Assembly: GCF_900130075.1 (NCBI RefSeq)
Contig: NZ_LT671418.1
Location: forward strand, 62,001 to 126,000
Direction of reading: 5' to 3'
DNA from: Herminiimonas arsenitoxidans
GTDB lineage: Bacteria > Pseudomonadota > Gammaproteobacteria > Burkholderiales > Burkholderiaceae_D
DNA length: 64,000 nucleotides
Under the pieces are notes generated by a model. That model ran no database searches and had not been told where the DNA came from. It worked only from the letters and a program-made list of their open reading frames with translations. Positions 53,941-63,310 of the stretch are shown one piece after another. Within the stretch, counting starts at the first letter, position 1. Each line of letters opens with the position of its first letter. The position numbers and the translations under genes were made by a program.

Positions 53941-55157
53941 AAGTATTATTTACTACGCCGATTCTTGAGCACCCTGCCGCAGGTGGGCCTCAATTAAGAA
54001 TTGAAAATTCTATAAAGGCATTGTCAAGAGCTAGTGAGCTCGACATCATATATAGAACTAGCGAACCTGCTGAAACTGTTGAGGCAACGGGTAATTTTTT
54101 TCGCCAATATGCATCTGAATACCATACATTATTTAATGCAGCGCCAGAAGACTTCCTCTCTCGTTGCATCTCATTAATCGAGAAAATTTCGAATCGGCTT
54201 TTTAATACACGGATCGTGAAGCATGCCAAATATATTCTAGATCATGTTGATCGTCGGGAGATTGATGTTTTATGGTTTGGATATGGGAATATTTCATATC
54301 CATTGATTAAATACATCAAAGCCCAACGACCTAACCTGAAAGTTGTATGTGATACCGATAGTGTGTGGTCCCGTTTCGTACTTCGCGAATTGCCATATGT
54401 AAAAGGGACAAGGAAATTGGCAGTATGGCGTGCTGGCAGAAAAAAAGAGTTGGAAGAACGTGCTTGGGTTGAGCTGTGTGATGTTACAACCGCTGTATCA
54501 GAAGTCGATGCTGAGTATTACAGAAATATTGCTAAGGACCCGAGCCGGGTTCAAGTATTTTCCAATGTAATTGATATTGATAGTTATAGACGGCCACCTC
54601 TACCACCAGCAGGATTTCAGCGGCCGTCAATTTATTTGGCAGGGAGTTTTGGGCATTACCATAGTCCTATGGATACAGCTGCACGCTGGATGCTGGAAGA
54701 GGTTTTTCCGCATGTGCTTAAGACTCATCCGAATGTGCATTTTTATATTGTCGGGCGAAATTCTGAGTTAGGTTTTGGTCACTTGACTGGTCCCAATGTT
54801 ACGGTTACAGGGCGTTTGGAAACCGTTTTACCTTATTTGTGCAACACGGATGTTGCGTTGGTCCCTTTGAAATTTGAGTCTGGCACTAGATTCAAGATTC
54901 TTGAGGCTGGGGCATGTAAAGTGCCGCTTGTTTCGACAACTCTAGGGGCTGAAGGCATTCCTGTCGTGGATGGTGAGCACATCTTGATCGCTGATGAACC
55001 TGAAAATTTTGCTATGGCGATAGTAAAGTTACTTGATGATAAAGAGCTCGCTGCTAATCTTGCAGTAAATTGTCACGATCTGGTTAATAAAAATTTTAGC
55101 GTTGAATCGCTGGCTGTCGAAGCAAAACAAATTCTGGAATATCTCAATCGTGATTGA
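53937..55157 (+). CDS. GT4-like glycosyltransferase
   Basis: A 406-residue GT-B enzyme. The N-terminal half has AGGPQLRIENSIKAL, the second half YLAGSFGHYHSPMDTAARW and the donor-site block FESGTRFKILEAGACKVPLVST. It probably adds a sugar to the repeat unit; donor and acceptor are unknown. Confidence 0.85.
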   Translation: MKVLFTTPILEHPAAGGPQLRIENSIKALSRASELDIIYRTSEPAETVEATGNFFRQYASEYHTLFNAAPEDFLSRCISLIEKISNRLFNTRIVKHAKYILDHVDRREIDVLWFGYGNISYPLIKYIKAQRPNLKVVCDTDSVWSRFVLRELPYVKGTRKLAVWRAGRKKELEERAWVELCDVTTAVSEVDAEYYRNIAKDPSRVQVFSNVIDIDSYRRPPLPPAGFQRPSIYLAGSFGHYHSPMDTAARWMLEEVFPHVLKTHPNVHFYIVGRNSELGFGHLTGPNVTVTGRLETVLPYLCNTDVALVPLKFESGTRFKILEAGACKVPLVSTTLGAEGIPVVDGEHILIADEPENFAMAIVKLLDDKELAANLAVNCHDLVNKNFSVESLAVEAKQILEYLNRD

Positions 55158-55587
55158 ACGCATCGTATATAAAGACATTGAACTCGCGCTTATCATCCGT
55201 CATTCTTTTAAAAAGGATGGTATCGAGTTTTTTACCCCGGGTACCTATTCTCAGCAAATTGGATATATGAACCGTCCTGCTGGATACATCATTCCACCTC
55301 ACGTACATAATCCAGTAGTGCGTGAAGTCCAGTACACCAAGGAAGTGTTATTCATTAAGAGTGGTCAACTAAGGGTCGATTTTTACTCTGATGATCAGGA
55401 TTATTTAGAGAGCACTATTTTGGAAACTGGAGATGTCATTATGCTTGCTTATGGTGGCCATGGCTTTGAGATGTTGGAGCCAACAGAGATCATCGAAGTC
55501 AAGCAGGGACCGTATGCGGGAGATCATGATAAGACTCGGTTTGATCCTATTAAGGCTAGTGATTTAAAAATGCGAGGAAAGAACTGA
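55150..55587 (+). CDS. Small cupin-fold protein
   Basis: A 145-residue protein from a GTG at 55150, overlapping the preceding stop. It carries a single cupin: IIPPHVHNPVVREV, EVLFIKSGQLRVDFYSDD and ILETGDVIMLAYGGHGFEML. Such proteins in polysaccharide loci include sugar isomerases and regulators. The function is not evident. It is followed at once by the aminotransferase gene. Confidence 0.75.
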   Translation: MIERIVYKDIELALIIRHSFKKDGIEFFTPGTYSQQIGYMNRPAGYIIPPHVHNPVVREVQYTKEVLFIKSGQLRVDFYSDDQDYLESTILETGDVIMLAYGGHGFEMLEPTEIIEVKQGPYAGDHDKTRFDPIKASDLKMRGKN

Positions 55588-56697
55588 ATGATTCCCGTTA
55601 ATGAGCCATTGTTGGATGGCAATGAAAAAAAGTACTTGTTGGAATGTATAGAAACTGGATGGATTTCATCTGAAGGTCCATTCATAAAGCAATTTGAAGA
55701 GTTGTTTTCTGCATCGGTTGGACGTAAGCAGGGCGTTGCTGTAACTAATGGCACTGCCGCGCTCGATGCTGCAGTGGAGGCGCTGGGCATCGGTGCTGGC
55801 GATGAAGTTATCATGCCGACCTTCACCATCATTTCTTGTATCGGTCAAATCGTTCGTGCTGGGGCAAAGCCGGTATTGGTGGATAGTGACCCTGTTACTT
55901 GGAACATGGATGTAACCCAGATCGAGGCAAAAATTACCCCGCGTACCAAAGCCATAATGGTGGTGCATATCTATGGCTTACCTGTGGATATGGATCCTGT
56001 ACTGGATATTGCTGCACGCCATGGTTTGAAAATTATTGAAGATGCTGCAGAGATGCATGGGCAGACTTACAAAGGCAAACCTTGTGGGAGTTTTGGGGAT
56101 ATCAGTACATTCAGTTTTTATCCCAACAAACATATCACGACTGGGGAAGGCGGCATGATCGTAGCCAACGATGATCAATTGATTGAAGATTGCCGTAGCT
56201 TGCGCAATCTCTGTTTTCAGCCCAAGAAGCGCTTTGTGCATGAGCGACTGGGCTGGAACTTGCGTATGACTAATTTGCAGGCTGCGTTGGGATTGGCGCA
56301 AATAGAGCGGTTGAGTGAGTTTGTGCAGCGCAAGCGCCACATGGGTAAACGTTATAGTCAACTTCTTGCGGATTTGCCAGGGGCACAGTTGCCACTAGTA
56401 AAGACTGACTATGCTGAGAATATTTATTGGGTATTTGGTTTGTTACTGAACGATGAGTTGGGTATCAATGCAGAGGAGGCCATGCGGCGGTTAGCTGGAA
56501 AAGGAGTTGGCACGCGTCCATTTTTTTGCCCTATGCACATGCAGCCGGTACTTCGACGCATGGGGTTGTTTGAAGGGGAGAGTTATCCGGTTGCTGAACG
56601 GTTATATCGTCAGGGTTTCTATATTCCTAGTGGCTTGGCAGTAACTGAGGCACAAATGGAGTCGGCTGCACAAGCAGTGTGGGAGGTGTTGGGATGA
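55588..56697 (+). CDS. per: DegT-family aminotransferase, probable GDP-perosamine synthase
   Basis: A 369-residue PLP aminotransferase. IPVNEPLLDGNEKKYL at the N-terminus and SSEGPFIKQFEE are Per/RfbE-like; the PLP lysine is in SFYPNKHITTGEGG. With GDP-4-keto-6-deoxymannose made by gmd-like enzymes it would give GDP-perosamine. It overlaps the methyltransferase gene by 4 bp. Another 4-keto sugar is possible. Confidence 0.85.
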   Translation: MIPVNEPLLDGNEKKYLLECIETGWISSEGPFIKQFEELFSASVGRKQGVAVTNGTAALDAAVEALGIGAGDEVIMPTFTIISCIGQIVRAGAKPVLVDSDPVTWNMDVTQIEAKITPRTKAIMVVHIYGLPVDMDPVLDIAARHGLKIIEDAAEMHGQTYKGKPCGSFGDISTFSFYPNKHITTGEGGMIVANDDQLIEDCRSLRNLCFQPKKRFVHERLGWNLRMTNLQAALGLAQIERLSEFVQRKRHMGKRYSQLLADLPGAQLPLVKTDYAENIYWVFGLLLNDELGINAEEAMRRLAGKGVGTRPFFCPMHMQPVLRRMGLFEGESYPVAERLYRQGFYIPSGLAVTEAQMESAAQAVWEVLG

Positions 56698-57464
56698 GCT
56701 CCGTGTTCGATACCTATGCACGTTACTATGATCTGTTGTATCGGGATAAAGATTACGCTGCCGAGGCCGAGTATGTGGCTTCACATATTCGTGCGAAGGC
56801 ACCGCATGCATTGCGTATTTTGGAGTTAGGATGTGGCACAGGGGCACATGCAGAACATCTTGCTCGCATGGGCTACACCGTACATGGTGTCGATCTGAGT
56901 GAGTCTATGCTTATGCGTGCCGAGGCACGGAAAGCTACTTTACCACCTGATGTCGCTGCCAGAATGTCGTTTACTCTCGGTGATGCCCGTACTGTTCGTA
57001 CGGGGGGGACTTATGATGTAGTGATTTCACTCTTTCATGTAATGAGTTATCAGGCGACAAACGTCGATTTGAATGACGCATTTGAAACTGCAGCAACTCA
57101 TTTGTCTGCAGGAGGACTCTTCCTGTTTGATTATTGGTATGGCCCAGCAGTCCTCATGCAAAAACCTGATGTGCGAGTCAGGCGACTGGAGGATGATGAG
57201 ATAAAAGTAGTTCGTATCGCGGAGCCTGTCATGTACGTAAACGATAATGTTGTGGATGTGAATTACACCGTATTTGTTGAGGTGAAGGTCACTGGTCAGG
57301 TAGAGCAGATTACGGAAAGACATCGCATGCGATATTTGTTTTTACCAGAATTGCAATGTTATGGTGTTGAGAAGTTTAAAGAATCAAGTAGCCACGCGTG
57401 GATGACAGATACGCCTCTTAATGCGAATACTTGGGGTGGATTCCATTTATTGGTGCGTGCTTGA
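56694..57464 (+). CDS. SAM-dependent methyltransferase
   Basis: A 256-residue class I methyltransferase with ILELGCGTGAHAEHLARMGY and VHGVDLSESML. The ATG at 56694 overlaps the stop of the aminotransferase gene. It may N-methylate the amino sugar made by the previous gene. A G7 run lies at 57002-57008. Confidence 0.82.
   Translation: MSSVFDTYARYYDLLYRDKDYAAEAEYVASHIRAKAPHALRILELGCGTGAHAEHLARMGYTVHGVDLSESMLMRAEARKATLPPDVAARMSFTLGDARTVRTGGTYDVVISLFHVMSYQATNVDLNDAFETAATHLSAGGLFLFDYWYGPAVLMQKPDVRVRRLEDDEIKVVRIAEPVMYVNDNVVDVNYTVFVEVKVTGQVEQITERHRMRYLFLPELQCYGVEKFKESSSHAWMTDTPLNANTWGGFHLLVRA
57002..57008 (+). repeat. Poly-G tract, 7 G, in a methyltransferase gene
   Basis: Seven consecutive G around codon 104 of the methyltransferase. 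A slip here would truncate it. Confidence 0.9.
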
Positions 57465-57465
57465 T

Positions 57466-58656
57466 ATGAAAGTTGTTGCGATTCTTGAAAACTCCATTAC
57501 TGCCGGTGGTGGATTTAATCAAGCCTTAAATGCAATTCTGCAAATGCAAAAGATTTGTAAAGGTCAATTCGAGTTTGAGGTTTTCACAAGCAGGTCAGAA
57601 AATATTATCTCGCTAGAAAAGTTAGGGGTAAATGCGGTTGTGTTTTCACTTTCATTTGTTGATAAGCTGCTTGCCAAGCTGAGTCTTAATGTGTGGTGGC
57701 AATCTATACAAAGTCGAATTAAATACTTGGGGCCATTTGAAAAAAAGTTAATGGCACGTGGTTGTAACTTGGTTTACTTCGTGACACCTTCCGTTATATC
57801 CCCAGCTTTACAGAAACTTAATTACATTGTGACGGTGTGGGATCTTTGTCACCGTGATAGACCTGAGTTTCCAGAAGTTCGAAATTTCAACCAATTCTAT
57901 GCTCGAGATCATTATTATCAAAATCACTTATCGCCAGCAGTTGTGGTTCTGACGGACTCAGAGCAGTTGGCGGATAATATTTCGCATAGATATGGCGTTG
58001 ATCGAGAGCGATTGTTGCCAATGCCATTTGCGCCAGCACCATTTCTAGAGCGTAGTGAGCTTCAAAATGATGGCGATGTGTTAAAGAAATACGGTTTAGA
58101 AAGAGGGTATTTCTTTTATCCAGCTCAGTTCTGGGCACATAAGAACCACATACGTATTCTTGAAGCATTAATTCTATTGAAAGAGCGTGGGATACAGTTC
58201 AATGTTGTTTTTGCGGGGGGGGATTTTGGTAATCGTGTACATATTGAACGCTTTGTAAACCAAAATAAGCTTAAAGACCAAGTTCATTTTTTAGGTTTTG
58301 TGGCAGCAGAGGATATGCGTGGATTGTATGAAAGTTGCAAAGCAGTAATAATGCCTACATACTTTGGTCCAACAAATTTACCGCCATTGGAAGCTTGGAT
58401 GTTTGGTAAGCCTTTAATTTACTCATTGCCGTTTGGTGCCCAAGCTGGAAATGCCGCGCGATTAGTGAATCCAGATGACGCGCATGATTTAGCGTCTGCA
58501 ATGAATGAGTGCTCCGATACGCTATTTTGTAATGCAATGATTCAAAAAGGGAGCATAAGGTTGCAAGAAATTAATGCGCAACGTAGGGTCGCTGAAGATG
58601 GGCTACTTTTAAGATTGATGCAATTTGAAAAAAGACAGCGTTGCATGGAAAACTGA
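57466..58656 (+). CDS. GT4 glycosyltransferase
   Basis: A 396-residue GT-B enzyme. NSITAGGGFNQALNA at the N-terminus, FYPAQFWAHKNHIRILEAL in the second domain, and MPTYFGPTNLPPLEAWMFGKPLI as the donor site are visible. The ATG at 57466 is chosen because the earlier in-frame start lies in the preceding gene. A G8 run lies at 58215-58222. Confidence 0.88.
   Translation: MKVVAILENSITAGGGFNQALNAILQMQKICKGQFEFEVFTSRSENIISLEKLGVNAVVFSLSFVDKLLAKLSLNVWWQSIQSRIKYLGPFEKKLMARGCNLVYFVTPSVISPALQKLNYIVTVWDLCHRDRPEFPEVRNFNQFYARDHYYQNHLSPAVVVLTDSEQLADNISHRYGVDRERLLPMPFAPAPFLERSELQNDGDVLKKYGLERGYFFYPAQFWAHKNHIRILEALILLKERGIQFNVVFAGGDFGNRVHIERFVNQNKLKDQVHFLGFVAAEDMRGLYESCKAVIMPTYFGPTNLPPLEAWMFGKPLIYSLPFGAQAGNAARLVNPDDAHDLASAMNECSDTLFCNAMIQKGSIRLQEINAQRRVAEDGLLLRLMQFEKRQRCMEN
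58215..58222 (+). repeat. Poly-G tract, 8 G, in a GT4 gene
   Basis: Eight consecutive G inside the second domain (FAGGDFGNRV). Confidence 0.9.
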
Positions 58657-58824
58657 AGCTCGCTTATAACTTTCAATGTCTTTTGCAAATAAGTTTGCAG
58701 ATGTCACATTGATAATGATGACATAAGTATTGATGTCGTTAAGCCGAAAAGTGTACATTGGGGCGAGCTAGTTCCTAGAGTTAAGGTGTGAGTTTCAAGC
58801 AATATTGAAATGCATTTCAATATG

Positions 58825-58855
58825 TAATTTGCAATAAAGTTCTCGCATACCTGTG
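58825..58855 (+). other. Imperfect hairpin in the gap before the GT2 gene
   Basis: AAGTTCTCGCA and TGCGGGACTT, near 58837-58864 within the 263-bp gap 58657-58919, can form 10 pairs with one bulge. No U-run follows, and a terminator is doubtful. Confidence 0.3.
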
Positions 58856-58919
58856 CGGGACTTCTTGGTAGCTCTTAGATTACAATGCAATGTTGTCAAC
58901 ATAATAATGAAAATTGCGA

Positions 58920-59882
58920 ATGACTGATGTAATTTGTCTAAGCCCGAGCTATAGCACTACTCGTTGCGTCACGCGTAAAGCTCCAGGTCTACGTAAACTT
59001 CCTAGTAATAAGTTCGAACCGTTATTGTTTTTACCTTCGACTAACTCGCGCAGAGTTGAGGGAGGTAATCGCACTAAAGGTTATTTTAAGAAAGCAGACC
59101 TTGCTGGACAATCTGTATTTTTAGAAAAAGCAGAGGTGCATCTGCCATTAATCACTGTTATAACGGTTGTATTTAATGCTGAAAAAACACTTGAAAAGGC
59201 TATATTAAGCGTCATAAACCAATCCTATTCCAATATCGAATTCATCGTCATTGATGGTGGTTCAACAGATAACAGCATTGATATCATTAAAAAATATCAA
59301 TACGCAATAGATTATTGGGTTAGTGAATCTGATACTGGTATTTATGATGCATGGAATAAAGGGGTTCGGCTTGCGAGTGGGGATTGGATTGCATTTCTAG
59401 GTGCCGATGATGCATATACTGATGGTGCGATAGAAGCTTATGCATCTTTTATAAGTAATTGCTCAGATGTTAAACTCGAATATGTTTCTTCGAGAGTAAA
59501 TTTAGTAAATCATACGACCAAGTTGCGTGTAGTTGGTGCACCTTGGAGATGGGCAGTTTTCCGTAAGTACATGAATGTAGCGCACGTGGGGTCTTTGCAT
59601 CGATGGACTTTATTTGAAGAATATGGCCTGTTCGATGATTCCTACAGGATTAGCGGAGATTATGAATTTTTGCTTCGAGCAGGCTCAACGTTGAATGCAC
59701 ATTTTTTGGATTTTGTTACCGTTGATATGCAGGTCGGTGGAGTAAGCGACGCAAATATTCAGGTTTTTAATGAAACCACTAGGGCAAAAAAAACTACAGG
59801 TCAGCGCAGCATTTTTATGTGCCAACTTGAAAAATATTACGCAATTTTCAAATGGAAGTTGCGTAGCCAATTACGAAATTAG
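58920..59882 (+). CDS. GT2 glycosyltransferase with an N-terminal extension
   Basis: A 320-residue GT-A enzyme from ATG 58920; TTG 58914 is an alternative. The core starts near residue 75 (ITVITVVFNAEKTLEKAI), with the metal motif GADDAYTDG and GDYEFLLRAG. About 75 residues precede it, with the EGGNRTKGYFK block seen in similar polysaccharide GT2 enzymes, so the extension is probably native. Donor and acceptor are unknown. Confidence 0.87.
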   Translation: MTDVICLSPSYSTTRCVTRKAPGLRKLPSNKFEPLLFLPSTNSRRVEGGNRTKGYFKKADLAGQSVFLEKAEVHLPLITVITVVFNAEKTLEKAILSVINQSYSNIEFIVIDGGSTDNSIDIIKKYQYAIDYWVSESDTGIYDAWNKGVRLASGDWIAFLGADDAYTDGAIEAYASFISNCSDVKLEYVSSRVNLVNHTTKLRVVGAPWRWAVFRKYMNVAHVGSLHRWTLFEEYGLFDDSYRISGDYEFLLRAGSTLNAHFLDFVTVDMQVGGVSDANIQVFNETTRAKKTTGQRSIFMCQLEKYYAIFKWKLRSQLRN

Positions 59883-59934
59883 ACACTGCTGACCTTTATA
59901 GAAGGGTTGGAACGAACTGCGAATGTTGTAATTA

Positions 59935-61206
59935 ATGAAGCTCTCTTTTTATCCTATATGTTATGCCGTTGCGTTGTTAATGACAGTGGTTTTACCTCCA
60001 CTTGGATATATGATTGGGACTGCCTCATCTATGTCGAGTGGGGTATTTTTACTAGCTTGCCTATACATATTGGGGTACATTTTTTACACCATTAGAGCAA
60101 GAGGCCATGAGTTTCAACCGGTTTTAATTACGCGATCCCTTATTTATTTTGTCGGGATTTTAGCGATTACCCTTTTTGTTCATAGCGTTGTGAGTCTCAG
60201 TATTCGGAGCGATTTGAATAGTGCACGTTTGCTGAAATCATTACTCTTTTCTTTTGTTTTTTGCTTGGGCGTTTGGGCTTTTGTGAAGTTAAGCTTCCGT
60301 GTGCTTGATTCGCATTTCGATTTTGCCGTGAAGTTTGTGTTTTATTCACTCGTCATAGCAAGTTTATTTGCATTGTCAGGTTTCTCACCTTTTTCCCCAA
60401 AGGCGATTAAACCGGTTTTCTTTTTCTCGGAACCATCACATTTCGCATTGAGTTTTTTGCCATTTTTCTTGTATTTGGTAGTTACAGCAAATGCGACATA
60501 CAAAATCATTCTTATTGCATTGGGCTACGCTATAGCTTTTTCTTTAGAAAATTTGGTACTTGTGGCTGGTGTTTCCATCGTTGCTGCCTTTGTGAGTTCA
60601 TTTAAACAATGGCTTTACCTTATTCCTGTCGGACTTCTTGCATTGATGATTGCTCCGATTGATCATTATTATTATGTCGATCGTTTAATACTGTCCCCAG
60701 ATAGTCAGAATCGATCGGCAATGGTTTTTTTATCTGGCTGGGAACGTGCGTATCTGAACTTATTGAACACCAATGGGCTGGGCGTCGGTTTTCAGCAGTT
60801 TGGAATCATCGGTGAGCGTGGGGAGCTAATGGAAGCAATAAAAAAATTAAACGGCGCGGATTTAAATTTGCTTGATGGGGGGGCAGTTGCGCCCAAATTG
60901 ATTGGGGAATTTGGTGTGGTGGGTATCGCATTGATCTCGCTCTATATTGGCTATTCAATAAAATGCGCGAGAGTACTATTTGCTGTTTGCAAGAAAACGA
61001 CGGCGAATTACAGTCCTAAAAAAATATTTCTTTTTGCATGTTTTTTAATGTATGGCATTGATCTCTTTCTTCGTGGAGTGGGTTATTTTTCATCATCCAG
61101 TTTTTTATTTTTCGCAGCCGTATTGCTAATACTGACCGAGACTCCCTGCGATGGGAAACAACTTGTTTCTTTGCTTAACCCAGAATCCAGATCAGTAGCC
61201 CAATGA
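59935..61206 (+). CDS. wzy: O-antigen/capsule polymerase-like membrane protein (Wzy)
   Basis: A 423-residue protein with about ten or more membrane helices (e.g. LYIPVGLLALMIAPI-type hydrophobic stretches) and a longer periplasmic loop around residues 245-330 (WERAYLNLLNTNGLGVGFQQFG). This layout and the locus fit Wzy. Sequence similarity within Wzy is low, so the call rests on topology and context. A G7 run lies at 60877-60883. It overlaps the next gene by 4 bp. Confidence 0.75.
   Translation: MKLSFYPICYAVALLMTVVLPPLGYMIGTASSMSSGVFLLACLYILGYIFYTIRARGHEFQPVLITRSLIYFVGILAITLFVHSVVSLSIRSDLNSARLLKSLLFSFVFCLGVWAFVKLSFRVLDSHFDFAVKFVFYSLVIASLFALSGFSPFSPKAIKPVFFFSEPSHFALSFLPFFLYLVVTANATYKIILIALGYAIAFSLENLVLVAGVSIVAAFVSSFKQWLYLIPVGLLALMIAPIDHYYYVDRLILSPDSQNRSAMVFLSGWERAYLNLLNTNGLGVGFQQFGIIGERGELMEAIKKLNGADLNLLDGGAVAPKLIGEFGVVGIALISLYIGYSIKCARVLFAVCKKTTANYSPKKIFLFACFLMYGIDLFLRGVGYFSSSSFLFFAAVLLILTETPCDGKQLVSLLNPESRSVAQ
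60877..60883 (+). repeat. Poly-G tract, 7 G, in the wzy-like gene
   Basis: Seven consecutive G within the loop region (LLDGGAV). Confidence 0.9.
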
Positions 61207-62156
61207 ATACAGTGGTAGTAGTCGGTGCATCGGGTTATATAGGTCGTCATCTTGTCGCTGAATTAACGAGCTTTGCAAATGTGCGGATCAAGATATTGAC
61301 GAGATCCTTTCAAGAAGATGAAGCTAAAAAAAACTATTCCAACGATGTTGAATTGATAGAAGGGGATCTTTGTGATCCTGCTTCTTTAAATACACTTTTT
61401 GAGCCTGGTTGCACCGTTATTCATCTCGCATATTTGGGGGGGGCAGGGGAGAGCAAGAACCTGGCCGCAACCCTTAATTTGACGAATGCATGTAGAGCAG
61501 CAAACGTAAATCGTCTGATTCATCTGAGCACGGCAATGGTGAGTGGGCGTGCGGTTAAAAGCACAGTCTCTGAGGAGGACCTTTGCTTCCCGATTACTGA
61601 CTATGCGGTCACCAAACTAAAAGTTGAGCAGATGATTATTGCTGCAGCACAGGGTAATTTTCAAACTGTGATACTACGTCCTACCGCCGTGTTCGGGCAA
61701 AATGGCGAGAATTTAAAGAAATTGACCAATGACCTATTGGCCGGGAGACGAGTGCGTAATTATCTTAAATCTTGCCTGTTCGGTAAGCGCAGGATGAATC
61801 TTGTGCACATTTCTAATGTGGTCGCCGCGATTGTTTTTCTCCAGAAAAGTAGTGATACCTTTGATGGCCAAGTGTTTATGGTATCGGATGCGGATGCGGC
61901 ATTGAATAATTTTCGTGACGTTGAATGCATTTTAATGCGGGAACTGAATATCCCCGATTACCGTTTCCCACGCCTTCAGCTTCCCTTATTTATTTTGAGT
62001 GGGGTTCTGACACTTATGGGCAAGGATAATACTAATCCGCAATGTGACTATGTGTCACAAAAACTCGCCCGTCTCGGATATGAAAAAGCCATTGAATTTG
62101 AATCTGGTTTGATTGAGTATGCTGCAAGCTATCGCTTGCCCTCTGACTCGCATTGA
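61203..62156 (+). CDS. NAD-dependent epimerase/dehydratase family protein
   Basis: A 317-residue extended SDR. VVVGASGYIGRHLVAEL is the NAD motif, HLSTAMVSGR and YAVTKLKVEQMI carry the Ser and the Tyr-x3-Lys. It probably acts on a nucleotide sugar, or on lipid-linked sugar at the membrane. The substrate is unknown. A G8 run lies at 61436-61443. Confidence 0.85.
   Translation: MNTVVVVGASGYIGRHLVAELTSFANVRIKILTRSFQEDEAKKNYSNDVELIEGDLCDPASLNTLFEPGCTVIHLAYLGGAGESKNLAATLNLTNACRAANVNRLIHLSTAMVSGRAVKSTVSEEDLCFPITDYAVTKLKVEQMIIAAAQGNFQTVILRPTAVFGQNGENLKKLTNDLLAGRRVRNYLKSCLFGKRRMNLVHISNVVAAIVFLQKSSDTFDGQVFMVSDADAALNNFRDVECILMRELNIPDYRFPRLQLPLFILSGVLTLMGKDNTNPQCDYVSQKLARLGYEKAIEFESGLIEYAASYRLPSDSH
61436..61443 (+). 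repeat. Poly-G tract, 8 G, in the epimerase gene
   Basis: Eight consecutive G near codon 79 (AYLGGAGE). A slip would remove most of the protein. Confidence 0.9.
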
Positions 62157-62170
62157 CTTGGACGAGCTAG

Positions 62171-63310
62171 ATGCGGGTACTTAACGTCAATTCATCGCTG
62201 GACTCCAAAACAGGGGGAGGGACAGCAGAACGTACATTTCAGATGAGCCGTTTTTTGGCTAGGGCGAATACAAAATGTACCGTACTGACTATCGATATAG
62301 GACTTAAAGAGGCTAGGGTCGCGGCGCTTAAGCCAGCGGAGGTCGTGGCCATGCCATTGTTATGGCGGCGATTTTATGTCCCGAAAATAAACTGGAACAC
62401 AATTCGAAAATTAGTGAACGATGCGGACATCATTCACTTAATGGGGCATTGGGGAGTGCTGAATGCATTGGTATATGTGGCAGTCCGTCGGGCGGGAAAA
62501 CCGTATGTGGTTTGTCCAGCTGGGGCATTGCCTATATTCGGTCGCTCTGCAGTTCTCAAGCGCTTATACAATTTTTTGATTGGCAATGTGATCATCAGGA
62601 ATGCGTCTGCTTGGATAGCTGTGACACCAATTGAGTTTGCCCAATTTGAAAAATATGGCATTCCTGCATCGAGCATTACTGTTATTCCAAATGGTGTCGC
62701 TGTTGAGGATTTTCCAGATATAGATGTGACAGCATTTCGTGAGGCGAAAGGCCTTCCCGATCGACCTTTGATATTGTTCATGGGGCGTTTGAACTTGATT
62801 AAAGGGCCTGACTTGCTGTTGCAGGCTTTTTTATTGATAAAAAACAGAATTTATGACTTCCATCTTGCGTTTGCAGGGCCAGATGAGGGAATGCAGGATG
62901 GGTTGCTTGAATTTGCGCGGCAGAATGGGATCGCCGATCGCGTACATTTCCTGGGTTTTGTGAGCGGACCCGACAAGGTTGCCGCTTATCGCTCAGCGAC
63001 GCTGCTTGCTGTCCCCTCAAGACAGGAGGCGATGTCGATTGTGGCATTGGAGGCCGGAATTTGTGGCAAGCCGGTTTTGGTAACCGATCAATGCGGATTC
63101 GGAGAAATTAAGTCGATTTGCTCTGACCTTGAGACTACTGCCGACGCAGCTGGCATCGCAGCCGGGCTGGAGAGCGTGATTACGGAGCCGGGTATGCTGG
63201 AGCGTCTTGGGCCTCTTTTCCGTGATTTTGTTATGCAGCGCTATACATGGGGGTCAATCGTTGCAGAGTATCTGAAACTATATAAAAACATATTGACGGT
63301 AAAAAAATGA
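62171..63310 (+). CDS. GT4 glycosyltransferase
   Basis: A 379-residue GT-B enzyme. NSSLDSKTGGGTAERTF opens it, VVCPAGALPIFGRS follows, and the second domain has FMGRLNLIKGPDLLL and VPSRQEAMSIVALEAGICGKPVL. It has an ATGA overlap with the next glycosyltransferase gene. The linkage is unknown. Confidence 0.9.
   Translation: MRVLNVNSSLDSKTGGGTAERTFQMSRFLARANTKCTVLTIDIGLKEARVAALKPAEVVAMPLLWRRFYVPKINWNTIRKLVNDADIIHLMGHWGVLNALVYVAVRRAGKPYVVCPAGALPIFGRSAVLKRLYNFLIGNVIIRNASAWIAVTPIEFAQFEKYGIPASSITVIPNGVAVEDFPDIDVTAFREAKGLPDRPLILFMGRLNLIKGPDLLLQAFLLIKNRIYDFHLAFAGPDEGMQDGLLEFARQNGIADRVHFLGFVSGPDKVAAYRSATLLAVPSRQEAMSIVALEAGICGKPVLVTDQCGFGEIKSICSDLETTADAAGIAAGLESVITEPGMLERLGPLFRDFVMQRYTWGSIVAEYLKLYKNILTVKK

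Noticed and set aside
59010..59030. tRNA-like TTCGAA motif
   Set aside because: It lies in coding sequence with no cloverleaf around it.
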